Below, one piece after another: positions 12,710 to 26,369 of a stretch of 64,000 nucleotides of DNA. The stretch comes from Fratercula arctica (lineage: Eukaryota; Chordata; Aves; Charadriiformes; Alcidae): NCBI GenBank assembly GCA_947846985.1, contig CANTUZ010000004.1, forward strand, positions 78,378,159-78,442,158. The letters are read 5' to 3'. How positions within the stretch are numbered: the first letter of the stretch is position 1; every line of letters starts with the position of its first letter. The translations under genes and the position numbers were made by a program. Under the pieces are notes generated by a model. The model was not told the DNA's origin. It did not search any database and saw only the letters and a list, made by a program, of their open reading frames with translations.

Positions 12710-12790
12710 GTCACCCTGCTTTGGTAGGAGGGGTAGACTAGATGATCTCTGAAGGTCCCTTCCAACCCCTACAATCCTCTGATTCTGTGA
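12002..12790 (+). mobile_element. CR1 LINE, 5'-truncated copy (group A)
   Basis: Plus-strand CR1 of about 790 bp covering the part of ORF2 after the RT catalytic core, the ORF2 stop and the 3' UTR. It ends with CTAGATGATCTCTGAAGG, then terminal units of the ATTCTGTGA type near 12780-12790. The 3' part matches group A (CACAGGAAGTTCCATCTCAA block), as in 4455-5025 and 57335-58811. The coding part is well preserved, with one nonsense codon in about 700 bp, suggesting a moderately young insertion. Confidence 0.95.
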
Positions 12791-14682
12791 AAAGTTCATA
12801 AACTTGGATGGTTTTTGAGGGGCTGCTTACATCACCCCAGCGTCTCTGGGCTGCAGCTCCATTGCACCCAGAACACATGGGCAGGTTGTTAAAGGCTGTA
12901 TGGAGGTACCCATACCATCTTTGTAGTGCCCAGATATTCTCCCAGTAGAAGAAATCCACAGTTGTGCGACTAGAGAAGATTTACGGTCTCTTTGCATTGC
13001 TTACCCTCTAGTTGTACAATAACTGGCTTAAATGGCCTTCTTTGAAAATCAGACGGCTGAATAAAATGAATGGGTGTTTCTTTTAAAGAATGTATGCATT
13101 TGAAAGATGACTTTCCTCATACATCGTACACTACTTGCTGAAAAGATCTTGGACCTCTGTTCCAAATAGTTCATTCCGTCAGGAACTTTCGATGACAGAA
13201 ATATTTATTTACTCTGTAAACACCCACAGAAGAAATGCCTGGAAAATGAGGCTCTGGTCTTGGTAGCTTCGGGTACTCCATAAATTACTACTAGCGTATA
13301 ACCAGTGATTCCATCTTTGCATGGGGGGAAAAACAGACCAAGTGTATCGGTTGCATTACTAACTCATTAAAAGATTAAAATACCCCATTAAAATCCAATT
13401 AAAGTCTATTAGGGTTCATCAGCACATTTGGACACCCACCCTCAACTAGTCTAAAGACTAAAATAACATTCTTCTGCCGTTACAAGAAATACTTTGGACT
13501 GTCCCAAGTGTTGTGCCTGGTTGACTAATGAAGAAACATAGCAAGATAACTGTTAGCGTGCTAGAACGTGATGGCCGCCACATAGAAAGCATCGCTGTGC
13601 TCAGTGAAGGTAAAACATCAATCTTTGCATGTCCCAAGAAACAAAAAACTATTCAAAACCATCAAAATTCAAATCCTCTCATGCTGTTCATCCCTTTATA
13701 TAATTATTACCAAATCATAGACTTCCCTTTCTACCTGGATCTGACAAATTTACAGGGAACATAATTTAGACATATTGGGACAGATAAAGTTGACTGTTAC
13801 AGGGAACTTATATACCAGGTTGTAAAATTACATAGCACAATAAAATCAAATGAAATCATACATGCTCTGTTGGAGGACAGATTTCTCCCAAGTTGTGAAA
13901 CTAAGCAGTGTTCTTCTATTCGGTTCACTTCTAATCCAGAGAAAACCTAGTAACTTTAAGCACTTTTAGGACCATTGGATCTTGGCTAGCCGAAGCTGCA
14001 GAGAGGAGGCACTGAATTCTCAACTAAAGAGAACAAGTATATGACAAGAACGTCAATGTTTAGCCATTTTCTAAATCGGAGACAAAATTGTTACACTTCA
14101 CAACTATCTGATCTGGCCCATTTCAGAGTTAATACCCTTTGATTTCAGGGTTATTGGCCTTTTCTGGTGTTATTCATAATAAGAAGATTGATGCCACATT
14201 TCTCTTTGAGTACATTTAATTCGGCAGCATTCTCTACTTTCACATTACTGTCATTTATTTAGATAGCAAAACATATCTCACTCCAAAAATATCATCTCTA
14301 GGTATTTTTATGATCAGAAAAAGAATATCTGGTCAAGAAATGGAACCGATTGTACGCCACATAATGGAAAAAAATGGTGACATTGAGAAGCAATAACTTG
14401 AAAGAATAAGTGTACCATTTTATGTCAATTACAGAGAAATCAATGAAATTGAATCTGTGCTGTGCAAGCCATGGCACATAAAAGTGCGACTAATCAATTT
14501 ATGGAGAATTTTCTATATATCGTTACAATTTCCAATCATTTTCTCCCCTCTGTGTTCAATAAGAATTTCCGTTTCCTCACCAAGTATTCTCCTATCATTT
14601 TCTCCTGCAGGATTCAGAAAGCAGTATTGACAAAAAATTAAAAAAACACAACAAATAAAATGTTTATAATTTTTTTCCCTGT

Positions 14683-14717
14683 GTGTTTGTTTTTTTGTTT
14701 TTTTGTTTTTTTTTTTT
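14683..14717. repeat. T-rich tract with spaced G
   Basis: Runs of three to thirteen T separated by single G, seen directly. Simple low-complexity DNA with no sign of being a transposon tail. Confidence 0.8.
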
Positions 14718-16440
14718 AACTTTAAGCTTAAATAGCCATTAAATAAAGCTAAAAAAACCTGAAATAGCCATAACCAATGAAAAAGTAAGCCACGTTCTGG
14801 ATTATATACAACATTAATTTGCCTACATGTGGCAAGAGTTTTCATAGAGCTGCCTCAGAGGAACTTCTACATTTGCACACATAATATATATTTCATCCTT
14901 CCACCCATGGCCTATTGTTGTACTTCATTTTGCTGGGCCCAAGTGTTCTTAATGCAATGAGGTTCAGGTATGAGCAAATCTGAAAAATGCAATGTACATT
15001 CAAGCTAATTTGTATGTTTCTTCCAGCTTTAAAAGGGTCATTATTGAATCTCAATTTTCTGAAGTAATTGGAACCAATTAAAAAAAAACAAACAAACCAG
15101 TTGATGTCTATTATTATCAATAAGATAATAGATATAAATAAGGTTATAAGCATATAGGAATGATATTTTTTCTTTCGCTGTGTGGTTCTCCTTGACAATA
15201 TTTTACATTCTTCCATAATCAATCTTTTTTTGTCAATAGTAGCTTCCATAATTCAAAAAGCCAATCTTTTTTACGAAAGTTGGTGGAGAGAAAGTTATAT
15301 TAATAAGGTAGAAAAGAATACTTTCAGAATTTCAGTCCTTTCCTCAGCAGAACTATCTTCTAGTATTTCTAGATAGTTCATTCTGTACGACAGACTTCTT
15401 TTGCTTCTCCACTGGAAATGCTTATTTTTGCATTACAAGGAATTTGTTAATAACATCCCCCTGAAGATATTTGCAACATCTCCATTTGATCAAGTCCTAA
15501 TACTTCATTGGTTTAGTCAAATTTCAATTTTCCTTTCCACCACGAACTTCATTGCAGACGGTCAGTTATTCAATTCAATAAAGCAAGCCTAACTCCTATA
15601 GTCTCTATACTTTGTTTGTAAAGGACTTTGCATAATAAATGAAAAGGTTTTATTATTTGCGTTCCATTCAGCAGAGAAAACGTTCAACTTAAATAATGCA
15701 ATTAAAGGTGAGAGGAGAGCAATTTTCTACAAACTCTCTCTGGTGGTTTGATCAGTAGGAGTCCTAAACCTTTAAACACTTTCACAGTAGCAATTTGTTC
15801 ATTTATCACTGGCGGGTTTTATTTTAGCCGTCATTACAACCTACACCAAGACACTTCTTCTAAATGTCATAGGCCTATAGGAGGCCTGACATATACCTAA
15901 GATACAAATGCCTAATTCTAACAACTTTCACAAATAGTAGCTCCATTGTTTGAAGCCAGAGGGGTTCCACAAGGTTTTATTCAGAGTTTTAAGCCCACGA
16001 TATCCTGGCTAAGCAACGGATTTTTTTTTTTTCTTCTGAAATAAAATTCACACTTTTCACAGAAAACAGAGAAAATCCAAATCAGGATGTAAATTATATT
16101 TGCTGTCACTAGTGAATTCAACATAGGATGCTCTAAGCTGTTCAGATATATACAATTTTGACTATTTCCTGATACATAGATACAAGTCCTGCTGGAGAAA
16201 GCAGCTCATCTACATCAGCATACTCTTCTGGGAGCTGAAAAGTTGATTTTCATTGAAAGTACAAATAGAGACAAGTTAGAGAGCAACTATGAAAAGTCCT
16301 CCATGACAAACAGAAATTCGTTTCTGTCACTGAGTGCTACACCCCAAAACCTTCAGATGCAATTAAATAATTTCCTTATATTTCTGTCATTTATGAACTA
16401 ACTTTAGAAGACTGATAGTTTTAGTCCTAAAAGAGATCTT

Positions 16441-16464
16441 AAAATAAATAAATAAATAAATAAA
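16441..16464. repeat. AAAT-type tetranucleotide microsatellite
   Basis: About six tandem tetranucleotide units in 24 bp, uninterrupted apart from the leading AAA. Short tetranucleotide arrays like this may vary in length between individuals. Confidence 0.9.
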
Positions 16465-16658
16465 GACGGATGTCTGCAGTGGAGAAAATAAGGAATTTCA
16501 ACAAACACTCTCTGCCAAGACTTCAGGTTGTTAGCCCTGTTATTTATGCCAGTTCCTGTGGAGCAAGTAGTAAAATACAACATGACAAAAGAAGTATGAA
16601 TCATAAATCCCTGGAATAAAAAAACTAGAACTTCTAAAAATACTGAGCCTAGAGCCAT

Positions 16659-16679
16659 AAAAAAAAAAAAAAAAAAAAA
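16659..16679. repeat. Poly-A run, 21 A
   Basis: Twenty-one consecutive A. No gene-like sequence precedes it, so a retrocopy tail is not supported. Confidence 0.9.
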
Positions 16680-19071
16680 GAAGGCTCACAGAAGTGCAAT
16701 GGACTTGAAAACACTTTGAACTTACAGACAAGAGACAAAGATAATTTTTAAAAGTACCTTATTAATGGCATAAAGCAATCCAAAATTTTAGATGATGTTA
16801 GTTACAAACTCGTACTCCTGTATTACAACACCGTACGTTTGAGAAGGGAAATAAAATAATCCAGTTTCACAAACAGGAAGTGATTGGGAGCTCGTTTAAT
16901 AATAACCAAATACGGAATTTCTAATTGTGTTTGAAAATCTTAATCATTTAAAGAAGTGTCACACGCATGTATCGATTTCAGTTGAAAGCAGACTTGTTCA
17001 GCAACAGATGTTCAAAAAAAAAAAAAAGCAACCACCTAAACAGAAAGAAAAGCAAATGACCAGAGAGGGCGACCTTTTGAAGGATATTTCCTAAACAGCA
17101 ATTTAGATATTCTGTGCAGTTCCTTCAGTCTAGTTAGGTAATTCTGCTACTGTACAAAATGGATGAGAAAAGGAAAATATACTTTAAGGAAACTATGAAA
17201 AAGAGGAAACATGCATGCTGGGAAACTCAAGCATGCAACGTGTGGGTTTTTTTTGTTTCAAGATAAAAGATGAGTTTTAATTAACAAATTCTTATTTTGA
17301 AGGAATATTTTCATTTTTTTTGTTTCCTTTAGGAAGCATATATAAATTAAAATGAGTTGTAAATAAAAGCCAGATTTCTTTCTTCCAAATAAATTGCCAA
17401 TATCCTTTCAGGAGCCTTTGGACAGGCTTTTACCTGCAGTCAATATCCCCACGTAAAAACTTCCTTACAATTTTATTCTTGAAAATTACCCACAGTCTGG
17501 TTAGCTCGTGCTCTTGCCCACATCCCCTTCCATTCTCTGCTCCTTCTACTTAGAGATTCCAGCCAGACCTCTCGTGACTCTCTAAAAGCACAATCCAAAA
17601 TCTTTTACAGCCTTAGTTCCAAAAAAAAAAAAAAAAATTGAGGCAATTTATATTAAGCAAACACCGAAAAGTTCTTTACAATAAAGCTTTGTTTATTGTA
17701 AACCTAGAAGAAATTCAAGTTCCTCCTAGGCAGCTGAAGGGCTTTCTTGATTGTGGCACACAGAAGGGGGAGGCTTTTCTACATGCCTTTAAGGACAGCA
17801 CAGCACGGTGGTAGCTCAGGTGCTACCAAATTTTCTCCTTTTCATTCAACAACCTACTTTTGATGCAAGAAACTCTGCATGAAATCATTAAGATGGGTAT
17901 ATACCAAAAATGTCTAATTTCAAGCACACCAAAGCCAAAAAGGCAAACAAGTTAATCACGGTTTTAGTTCTTTCACTATTAGAGAACACTATCAAAACAC
18001 TTTAATTCATTAATCTAAACCAGGCAATAAATTTGAGTAATCAAAAATCCTAAAAATGGCACAAGTCAGTTACCGCTAATTTCACGCATTTCTTGTGTTA
18101 CAAGAACTCAGAATGCACACAGAATGCGAATGCTTACTCACTGGGGATTTCTCAATGAGGGTGCCTGACCTCAAAAAAGAGTAAATAAACAGAAAAAGGA
18201 ATTTAACTTCCAGTGATGTCATATATAGTTACTGAAATAATAACCTACAAAACTTCAAAGAAAAATGGTGTAATTTCAGATTAAAACCTGGACAACAGCT
18301 ATTTGCTTATCAATTCATCGAACATCTTTTACTAATTTGTCTTATAAAAGTATTTTGAATTCAATAGAGTTAGAGAGACGCATTCCAGCTGAGAATCTAG
18401 GTCTACACACATCTGGGTTTGAATTTTGCTTACGCTGTGATGTTTTCATTGCACTGTGACACTGTTAATGAGTCTTCAATTAGACATAAGGTATGTTTGC
18501 AACATGTCCCTTCATTGCTCTCTGGCGATAGTATATTGGATTTAAGTTAGTGAAACACATCCATTAAAGGCAAAAGCACTAAATGCAGGCATTGGTTTAA
18601 GCACATGTTGAAGAACTTCGCTAATTAAAGAGAAGTACCTTGCAGAAATGAACTTTTAATTCAATATCTTGATCAAATATTGAAAACTTAATGCAAGACA
18701 GACAATCCTCACGGAGTCCTTATGGAGGGTTTGTAGCTGAACAAAACACAGAATGGGATTGTTAACAAATTTGGTATTATCAAGATCCCATGAACACTCT
18801 CTTAAACATTTACATTCATTTCTATACAAAATTTAGCCTACAGACAATAACACCATAATTCGTATCTAAGTCTTGGATGGCTGACATTATCAGGAAAATG
18901 AGAGTTTTATTACACATATATCTACTATTAAAACTGGGAAATGACTTGCTTATTTTGTACCCTATCACTACTTTCTACAAACACTGCTTCCATTAAAAAC
19001 AGAGGTGCTGTCTCCCTCTGGGCTCCCCCACTTCTGCTTCCATTAAACTGCTCTAAGCACCATAGATGGCT

Positions 19072-19796
19072 TCATAGAATCATAGGTTCCATAGGTTGGA
19101 AGAGACCTTTAAGATCATTAAGTCCAACCATTACCCTAACGCTGCCAAGTTACCACTAACCCATGTCCCTCAGCACCACGTCTACCCATCTTTTAAATAC
19201 CTCCAGGGATGGTGACTCAATCACTGCCCTGGGCAGCCTGTTCCAATGCTTGACAACCCTTTTGGTGAAGACATTTTTCCCAATATCCATCCCGAACCTC
19301 CCTTCACACCACTTGAGGCTGTTTCCTCTTGTCCTATTGCCTGTTCCTTGGGAGAAGAGCCCGACCCCCCCTGGCTGCCCCCTCCTTTCAGGGAGCTGTA
19401 GAGAGCGAGAAGGTCTCCCCTCAGCCTCCTTCACTCCAGGCTGAACACCCCCAGCTCCCTCAGCCGCTCCTCACCAGGCTTGTGCTCCAGACCCCTCACC
19501 AGCTCCGTTGTCCTTCTCTGGACACACTCCAGCACCTCAAGGTCTTTCTTGTCGTGAGGGGCCCAAAACTGAACCCAACACTAGAGGTGGGGCCTCACCA
19601 GTGCCCAGTACAGGGGGATGGTCACTGCCCCAGTCCTGCTGGCCACACTATTGCTGATACAGGTCAGGATGCTGTTGGCCTTCTTGGCCACCTGGGCACA
19701 CTGTTGGCTCATAGTCAGTCAGCAGTTGACCAACACCCCCAGGTCCTCTTCTGCCATGCAGCTCTCCAGCCACTCTGCCCCAAGCCTGTAGTGCTC
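19072..19796 (-). mobile_element. CR1 LINE, 5'-truncated copy (group B)
   Basis: Minus-strand CR1 of about 725 bp. The 3' terminus is at the left edge, as the complement of ATTCTATG units (TCATAGAATCATAGG on the plus strand), next to the complement of a group B 3' end (CTTAATGATCTTAAAGGTC). The right edge cuts into the ORF2 segment encoding the CACTACAGGCTTGGGGCAGA block. The body is readable across the C-terminal part of ORF2 with frame changes. Confidence 0.95.
19156..19796 (-). pseudogene. CR1 ORF2 C-terminal fragment, frameshifted
   Basis: The last 92 codons (19156-19434, ending in the ORF2 stop, complement CTA at 19156-19158) are open and carry the terminal domain: [15 protein letters not shown], then EGRFGMDIGKNVFTKRVVKH and [17 protein letters not shown]. 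Upstream (19435-19796) the sequence is still clearly CR1 but needs several frame changes and contains stops. The endonuclease and RT catalytic regions are absent. A non-functional relic. Confidence 0.88.
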
Positions 19797-22700
19797 TGAA
19801 GCTTGTTGCAGAAGTAAGGGAAAGCTACTTCAAATTAGCTGTCTGCTTCTTGCTAACATAGCAGACAGGGATGAAGAAGAAAAAGAACAAAAGCGGAAGA
19901 AACCTTCCTCCTTGACCTGTGCTCCAGCTGCCACTGCCAGTGAAAAATATTGCAGAATGCAAGATCCGCCTGAGTTCTGAGCTCACGGGGAGCCTGGAGG
20001 TCATGCCATCCAGGAAAGATTGATCTCCCGGGGTCATCCAACTCCCACAACTCAGCAAGATGTGGAAGCTGAGAGGTCTTCCCTGTCATAGCAGCAAGAC
20101 ATCACTGGGTTTATAAGTGAAATCTTGCAATTATGTGAGGAAACTGCTGCCTCTTAGGTGAGGGAAGGTTTCAAAACTAAATCGTAGAAGTGAGGCAGGA
20201 ATCCTCATCTTAGTGTGCCCGCTGAGCTCTGTGAGATCCTTACTTATGTTCAGCTGTAGTTATCTATAGTCTCATTTTTCCCCATTTTTAATTCCACTCG
20301 GAGCACTGTATATACCAAAAAACGAAAATTATCGGGCATCTGTTCTGTGTTTTCCTTCCATAAGAAAAGGAAATTAGTTTTTTGGACTAGTTAATACTGC
20401 TTTAACCTGCAAACACTGCCCTGGAGTAAAGACAAGCAAAGGACAACACGAGTGCTGGCCTGTTCTCCAAGCAGAGGTGAAAGAATGATGCAAAAGTTAT
20501 CATTGCCCTTTAGCTCTCCATTTTAGTTTCAGGTAAAAATGTTCAGCACAACGCACTTTCCAAGACAGTTGTCTTGGAAACCATGCTTTTAAACTGTGCT
20601 ATTAAACACATCTGGGGAGGTGAAGCATCTACCTTCTCCACATGCCAAGGCCGCTGGAGAAGATCTGTAAGTGCCTCGGAGACCGTTTTGTGCAATCACA
20701 GCACTTCTTCTAGCGGAAGCGTCAATGCTGAGGATTATTAAGGACAAGATATTCCCTTCCTTCCCGTGTACAGGCTTGGTTGTAAAATGGCTCTTAAATG
20801 GGCCAGACTTTTAAGAAAACTTAAAGATCCGTATAAGTATAGATCTACACCTTTAAAGATATGTATAAACATAGATATGCAACATTTAAACATCTTGGTA
20901 ATGCCTATATTATGCTTCCATTGTAATTTCTCTATTGCTGTCACCACAGACAAGTACCACGTATGGTTCTGTTTGTTTTTTGACCTCGTTGTTGAGCGTG
21001 TATTGATTAATCCTATTTTACGCTTTGGTGCCTTCATTTCAATGTGACTTCCTTCCTGAAATAAAAGCCTGCAAATTGATCTTTATTGCTTTGATGAAGA
21101 GTAGTCATGAGTGAAACTTTCGGTATCTGTGAGTATAGTCTGAGTCAATCCATTAATGTTCTTTTGTTATGAAACACAGTAAGTAACATACTTGTGCGTA
21201 TGATGGTTTTGTGCGTTCCAGGTTTCATACTGCCCATTCGGTGAGGCCGTATGTTGGCTACACATGGAGACAGAAACTAAATTAGTGACCATAAATTATC
21301 TCACACTCAGAATTTAACAGAATAAAATAATTTTGAAAGCATTAGCAAAATTAGGAGCAAAGGTGGGTTTTCACTAATAGTTAATTCTTCCGAACACCAA
21401 TTTCTTGGTGGAGGCAGCAGATGCAGTGAGGTCAGAAATGCTTTGTCATCTATTACTTCCACTGCCATAGGCAAAGGCCTCCAAAACTTTTATTACAATT
21501 GTTATCGAAGGCCAAAACAATACATTTCCATGATATTTTTCAGAGATTCTTCTTTGTTTGCTACTTGATTATGGCAAGCTATAACACTGTGTAGTAAACT
21601 TTCATATTTTACCAGAAGACTAATAAAGCCTTGCTTTCTCACAAATACCTCTCCTTGATCTAGCTGTCACCTTCTGTTTTGTAAAAATATAAACAAATAA
21701 AGACGCTTGTGCTTGTGAAGAAAAAGATTGAAAATATGAACTGAATGTACTCCAGAGACTCAGAAGCAGGAAGGAAAAGAAAATAAACACTCCTCCTAAT
21801 AAAAGTTTGTTGTTTTCATATAATGTCATTACTTTCGGGGGAATCATGAGTTCTTAATGATTGAGACTGGTAATACGATAGAAACCAAACAGAACGACCC
21901 ACCTCATAAATATGAACTAGGAAATATGGCATGTTTTCTCTCTTCAGCTATGTTAATAGTTGCTTCAAAATTATTCTGCAGTCTAAATGAAGCATGTGAG
22001 TGTGTTTGATATAGAATATGTGGAAAGCTAAGAAAAGTAAGAAACACGCTGAACCAATAAGCATGAGCAAAGAGCCATTTTAAAAACATTGGATGCATTT
22101 TTTGAGGAGAAGAGGAAACAGATGTTAGAAGAAAATCTACTTATCTAATTATACATAATTTTTCTAGATCTTGGAGACTTTGTGTACTTACACATTTCGG
22201 TATTACACTACAGGACAGGTACATGCCAGACAGAGCCTTTTAGTACTGAAGTGGAGTTAATTTCCTCTAACAGCTTCCTAGTTTTAATTTCAATTGTTTT
22301 TACAGCTGCGAAAGACAGGGCTCTTTCTGAGTGGGCATGTTCTACTTCTTTTCTAAGAGAACTATTCTCTTTAACTAAAAAAAAAAGAGTATGAAAAAGC
22401 ATTTTAAAATTAGAGAGTCTTAATTTATAATTTTATATTGTATTTTGGTATCTGAAAATGCAGCTGTGTTTTTAAACTGCCCTCTTAGACTCTAAGTAAA
22501 CAGACACCAAATAATTTACTCCAAAATCGAGACAATGCTACAAAAGTTCTATAGCAACAGGGCCTAGTACGTCAGTAACAAAATGAATGGCAAAGTAGTA
22601 TATATAAGAGTCATAGCCATGAGAGCTGCTCTAATCCTGAGTTGTTCCTATCAAGCACTCCACAACTTATAAAGTTCGAAAAAATGCCTCTCATGATTGC

Positions 22701-22910
22701 TACGGAATATAAAATTGTTTCTCCAGTTCAGTCGAATTATGCTTTAAATTCCTAATCTTTTGTGAAGACTGATAACCTTTCGGGATGAGATGTTTGTTTA
22801 TAAATGATTCTTCTATATTTTATTTGGAAATTTTTACTTACACATGTGGGAAAATAAATGCTCTTTTTCTACCAAAGGTTCTTTTTTTTCTTCACTAATC
22901 CACCTATTTA
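19797..22910. other. Unique intergenic DNA; GC-richer first 300 bp
   Basis: The first ~300 bp (19800-20110), abutting the truncated 5' side of a CR1, is richer in GC and purine/pyrimidine-mixed words than its surroundings. I could not assign it to CR1 or any other family. The rest is AT-rich unique sequence with no gene recognised. Minus-strand frames of about 75-80 codons here have no recognisable domain. Confidence 0.45.
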
Positions 22911-24005
22911 AATGCCCATTCTCAAGAAGGGCCGGAAGGAGGATCCAGGGAACTACAGGCCTGTCAGTCTGACCTTGGTGCCGGGGAAGGTTATGGAACA
23001 GACCATCCTGAGCGCCATCACGCGGCACACGAAGGACAACAAGGCGATGAGGCACAGTCAGCCTGGGTTCATGAAAGGCAGGTCCTGCTTGACAAACCTG
23101 ATCTCCTTCTAGGACAAAGTGACCCACTTGGTGGATGAGGGAAAGGCTGTGGATGTCGTTTACCTGGAATTTAGTAAAGCCTTCGACACCATTTCCCACA
23201 GCATCCTCCTGGAGAAACTGGCTGCCCATGGCTTGGACAGGCATACGCTTCGCTGGGCAAAATCTGGCTAGAGGCCTGGGCCCAAAGAGTGGTGGTGAAT
23301 GGAGTTAAATCCAGTTGGTGGATCACTGTGGTGTTCCCCAGGGGGCCAGATCTCTTTAACAACTTTATCAGTGACTTGGACAAGGGAATTGAGTGCACCC
23401 TCAGTAAGTTTGCAGACCACAGCAATTTAAGCAGGAGAGCTGACCTGTCTGAGGGTAGGAAGGCTCTACAGAGGGATCTGGACAAGCTGGATCGATGGGC
23501 CGAGGCCAACGGTGTGAGGTTCAACAAGGCCAAGTGCTGGGCCCTGCACTTGGATCACACCAGCCCCACGCAGCACTACAGGCTTGGGGCAGAGCGGCTG
23601 GAGAGCTGCCTGATGGAAAAGGGTGTTGGTCAACTGCTGGCTGACATTGAGGTGCTGGAGCGTGTCCAGAGAAGGGCAATGGAGCTGGTGAGGGCTCTGG
23701 AGCACAAGTCTTGTGAGGAGCGGCTGAGGGAGCTGGGGGTGTTCAGCCTGGAGAAAAGGAGGCTGAGGGGAGACCTTCTCGCTCTCTGCAACTCCCTGAA
23801 AGGAGGGGGCAGCCAGGGGGGGTCGGGCTCTTCTCCCAAGGAACAAGAGCTAGGACAAGCGAAAATGGCCTCAAGTTGCACCAGGGGAGGTTTAGGATGG
23901 ATATTAGGAAAAATTTCTTCAACGAAAGGGTTGTCAAGCATTGGAAGAGGCTGCCCAGGGAAGTGGTGGAGTTGCCATCCCTGGAGGGATTTAAAAGACG
24001 TGTAG
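22911..24005 (+). pseudogene. CR1 ORF2 reverse transcriptase relic
   Basis: Domain order: RT fingers (22912-23109), with a TAG stop at 23110-23112; the same frame then continues through RT motif A to a stop near 23269. A different frame (from 23289) carries RT motif C, the post-RT region and, after a further shift, the C-terminal domain. Motif A reads YLEFSKAFD, where the family has Asp after YL. Motif C reads KFADH, where the family has FADD. Both catalytic aspartate positions are therefore altered. With stops, frameshifts and internal deletions, this encodes no working enzyme. It needs at least three frames to read. Confidence 0.92.
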
Positions 24006-24112
24006 ACGTGGCACTTAGCGATACGGTTTAGTGGTGGGTTTGACAGTGTTAGGTTTACAGTTGGACTCAATGATCTTAATGGTCTTTTCCAACCTAAATG
24101 AGTCTATGATTT
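22911..24112 (+). mobile_element. CR1 LINE with degenerate reverse transcriptase (group B)
   Basis: Plus-strand CR1 of about 1.2 kb. It begins inside the N-terminal RT region ([16 protein letters not shown]), covers the RT palm and the post-RT region, and ends at a group B 3' end (AATGATCTTAATGGTCTTTTCC) and terminal AGTCTATGA near 24110. Compared with the usual CR1 layout it has lost a block around RT motif B and about 65 codons between the GVGQLLADI and LERVQRR segments, so it carries internal deletions as well as the 5' truncation. Confidence 0.95.
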
Positions 24113-26369
24113 TATAAAGCCACTTGTGTTTGAATACTTTAGATGGTCATTTTTTCATATCTTTTCATTAACAAGTGTGTGTTGCATCTATCTTAGTAGA
24201 TTTGATTCAGTTTATTCCTTCAGATAAAAAACCTCATTTAGTACTAGTACTGGTATTTAAATTAATCCGAAGATGCAAAGTATTCTGTAAACTCAGCACT
24301 AATCCATAACTGCACTGATTCACTTGGAAAGTTGACTTAAAAGTTTCTTTCTTGATGAATTTTTGTAAGCTCACTTTTAGCCTACAGAAAGCATTTTTCC
24401 CCCAATAGTTACATTGTCATGGTATCTAAATCATGCTTTATGTCAAGAAAAGCTTTTCTATATATCATGAAGCCTCAGTGAAAATGTAGCTTAGTCAGGA
24501 ATAAAGCACTCTCTTAATGTACTATGATATAATTAATCACCTAAAGTTCAAAAAATAAAGTGTCCCTTTTGCAAAGAAAATACATGTCCTGGCAATTCAA
24601 GCTGTGGTAGAGTGAACTCTACATTATAGAGGTATGAGAACTTGGCTTTTTATTTCCCTGCACTATCAGGAGCCAGGAGGCAATGTTGCAAACCATTCAG
24701 TGATGCAGCAAGACACAATAAACTGCTTCATACTAACCCCATCCAAGTGGTAAAGAGTGTTATTAAGTTTAGAAGGAATATATGTCCATTGATTTTATGT
24801 CATGGTATCAGGGACTTCAAGGAAATGGAGAGAGCTGAGACCTTCTCCAAAAGCGAACTGTAAGAAGTGAGATAAAATGTGAATAACAGGGAATAGTGAA
24901 CATAGAAACATGAATAATTCTTCTTAAGTGGCCACATCTACATTAGATCCACAGAAAGCACTGAGGAGATTAGCAGCTTATTGCCTGTGATAACAAGCAC
25001 TCACAGTTTCTTTTCTTTATTTCGAGCTACCCTACACATTCATGGAAAGCAATTCTAAACCCTCTCCTCAGAGATTGGAAACTTACTTCTGATTTCCAAC
25101 TGAAAATCATTTACATTTTATTTTTTTTTTTAAATATTCTTCCTCAATGCACAAATTTCTTTTCTGTCTGTTGCTAGTGGAAATACTTGCTCAGTTCATG
25201 CAGTGATTGCATTTCTTTTTTTCATGGCTGTTCATTGATATCCTCTTACTCATAAAGACGGGTCTTCTTTCTTTTCTTCTTTTATATTCCCAAAAGATAA
25301 GGCTCATAACAAGTTCTAACAGAAATTCCTTAGTCCCTCAGTGTGTAACATTGCACTTCACAATATCATATTCCTGTGCAAAACATTCTGACAACAGTGT
25401 AAAGGAAGAAATAATAAATGTTCCCTCTATTGCTTGCTGTCCAAATTTTGATACGAAAGCCTAGAGCATCACAGTTTACTTGCCCTTAAAAATGTTTCTG
25501 CTTAAAACCAAAGCTCTGACAGAAGTTCTGTTACCTCATGGCACTCAAGCCAGGGCATCCCACTTACTGAAAAACTTCGCCCACTGCGAAAATCAAATCC
25601 AGCACCCAGAACAACATTTACATGCCGATTTCTCAGGAAACAAAGTTCCTGCTACAGCCACTATTTATGGAAGTTGAGACCTAGCAATACTCACGCCAAT
25701 ATTTCCCTTGATGGTAAGGGGAGGGGAGCCCTAGAAGCCTGAGACCGCTTAGTCTTTTTTCCAAAAGTGGTCCAAAGGCAGCCTGATGCCGCGTGCTCAG
25801 ACTGTGGATAACCTTGCCCTGGAAGCTCATTCTGTGGGAGAAGTCCCAGTTTTCCAATATATCGGCCTTCATTGCCTGTCTTAAAGGGATAACAGGGAAG
25901 AAAAAGCAATTCCACCTCTAATAAATCACTTAGATTGGGGGCTTGCATGCTAGCATATCTTTAAATTGGTAAAACTGTTGCGTATCACTATACTACATTG
26001 CATCCTCCCCTCTAAGGAGGAAAACTCAGTCCAGATGAACGCACATGGGGATTACTAGTTACTAAAAAGATCCTAAATCATGCCAAGAGATTTAGACCCG
26101 ACGTGTGTTATAACATTCACGCTTTATATGGCACTATTGTCACCGTTTAAGCTGCTGTCGTGACATTTTAATCCAGCTACAATCCTAAAATATGGGCTTA
26201 GAGCAGACTGAACTACACAGTTTTGAAAAGGACATGAAAAATTTTGGTAGAGTAGCAAAAAAAACCATTCCTTTGAATAACACCACTGAAATGATTCACA
26301 TGGAAATGAGGAAGCACCATCAGAAGGGCTGGAGGAGTCCTTTTTGACAAAAAAACCCAACTATATAAT

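Larger units (their letters stand above)
12791..19071. other. 6 kb of unique AT-rich DNA with simple repeats
   Basis: No gene or CR1 was recognised. Low-complexity tracts punctuate the segment: a T-rich stretch with spaced G at about 14683-14717, an AAAT-type microsatellite at 16441-16464, and A runs at 16659-16679, about 17014-17027 and about 17621-17637. Open frames of 60-118 codons in this stretch have no recognisable domain; several are made of homopolymer translations. Confidence 0.55.

Noticed and set aside
13528..13764. 78-codon plus-strand frame
   Set aside because: No recognisable family and no splice or promoter context; chance is the simpler explanation.
23466..24070. Minus-strand frames of 126 and 146 codons
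   Set aside because: Antisense shadows of the CR1 copy at 22911-24112.
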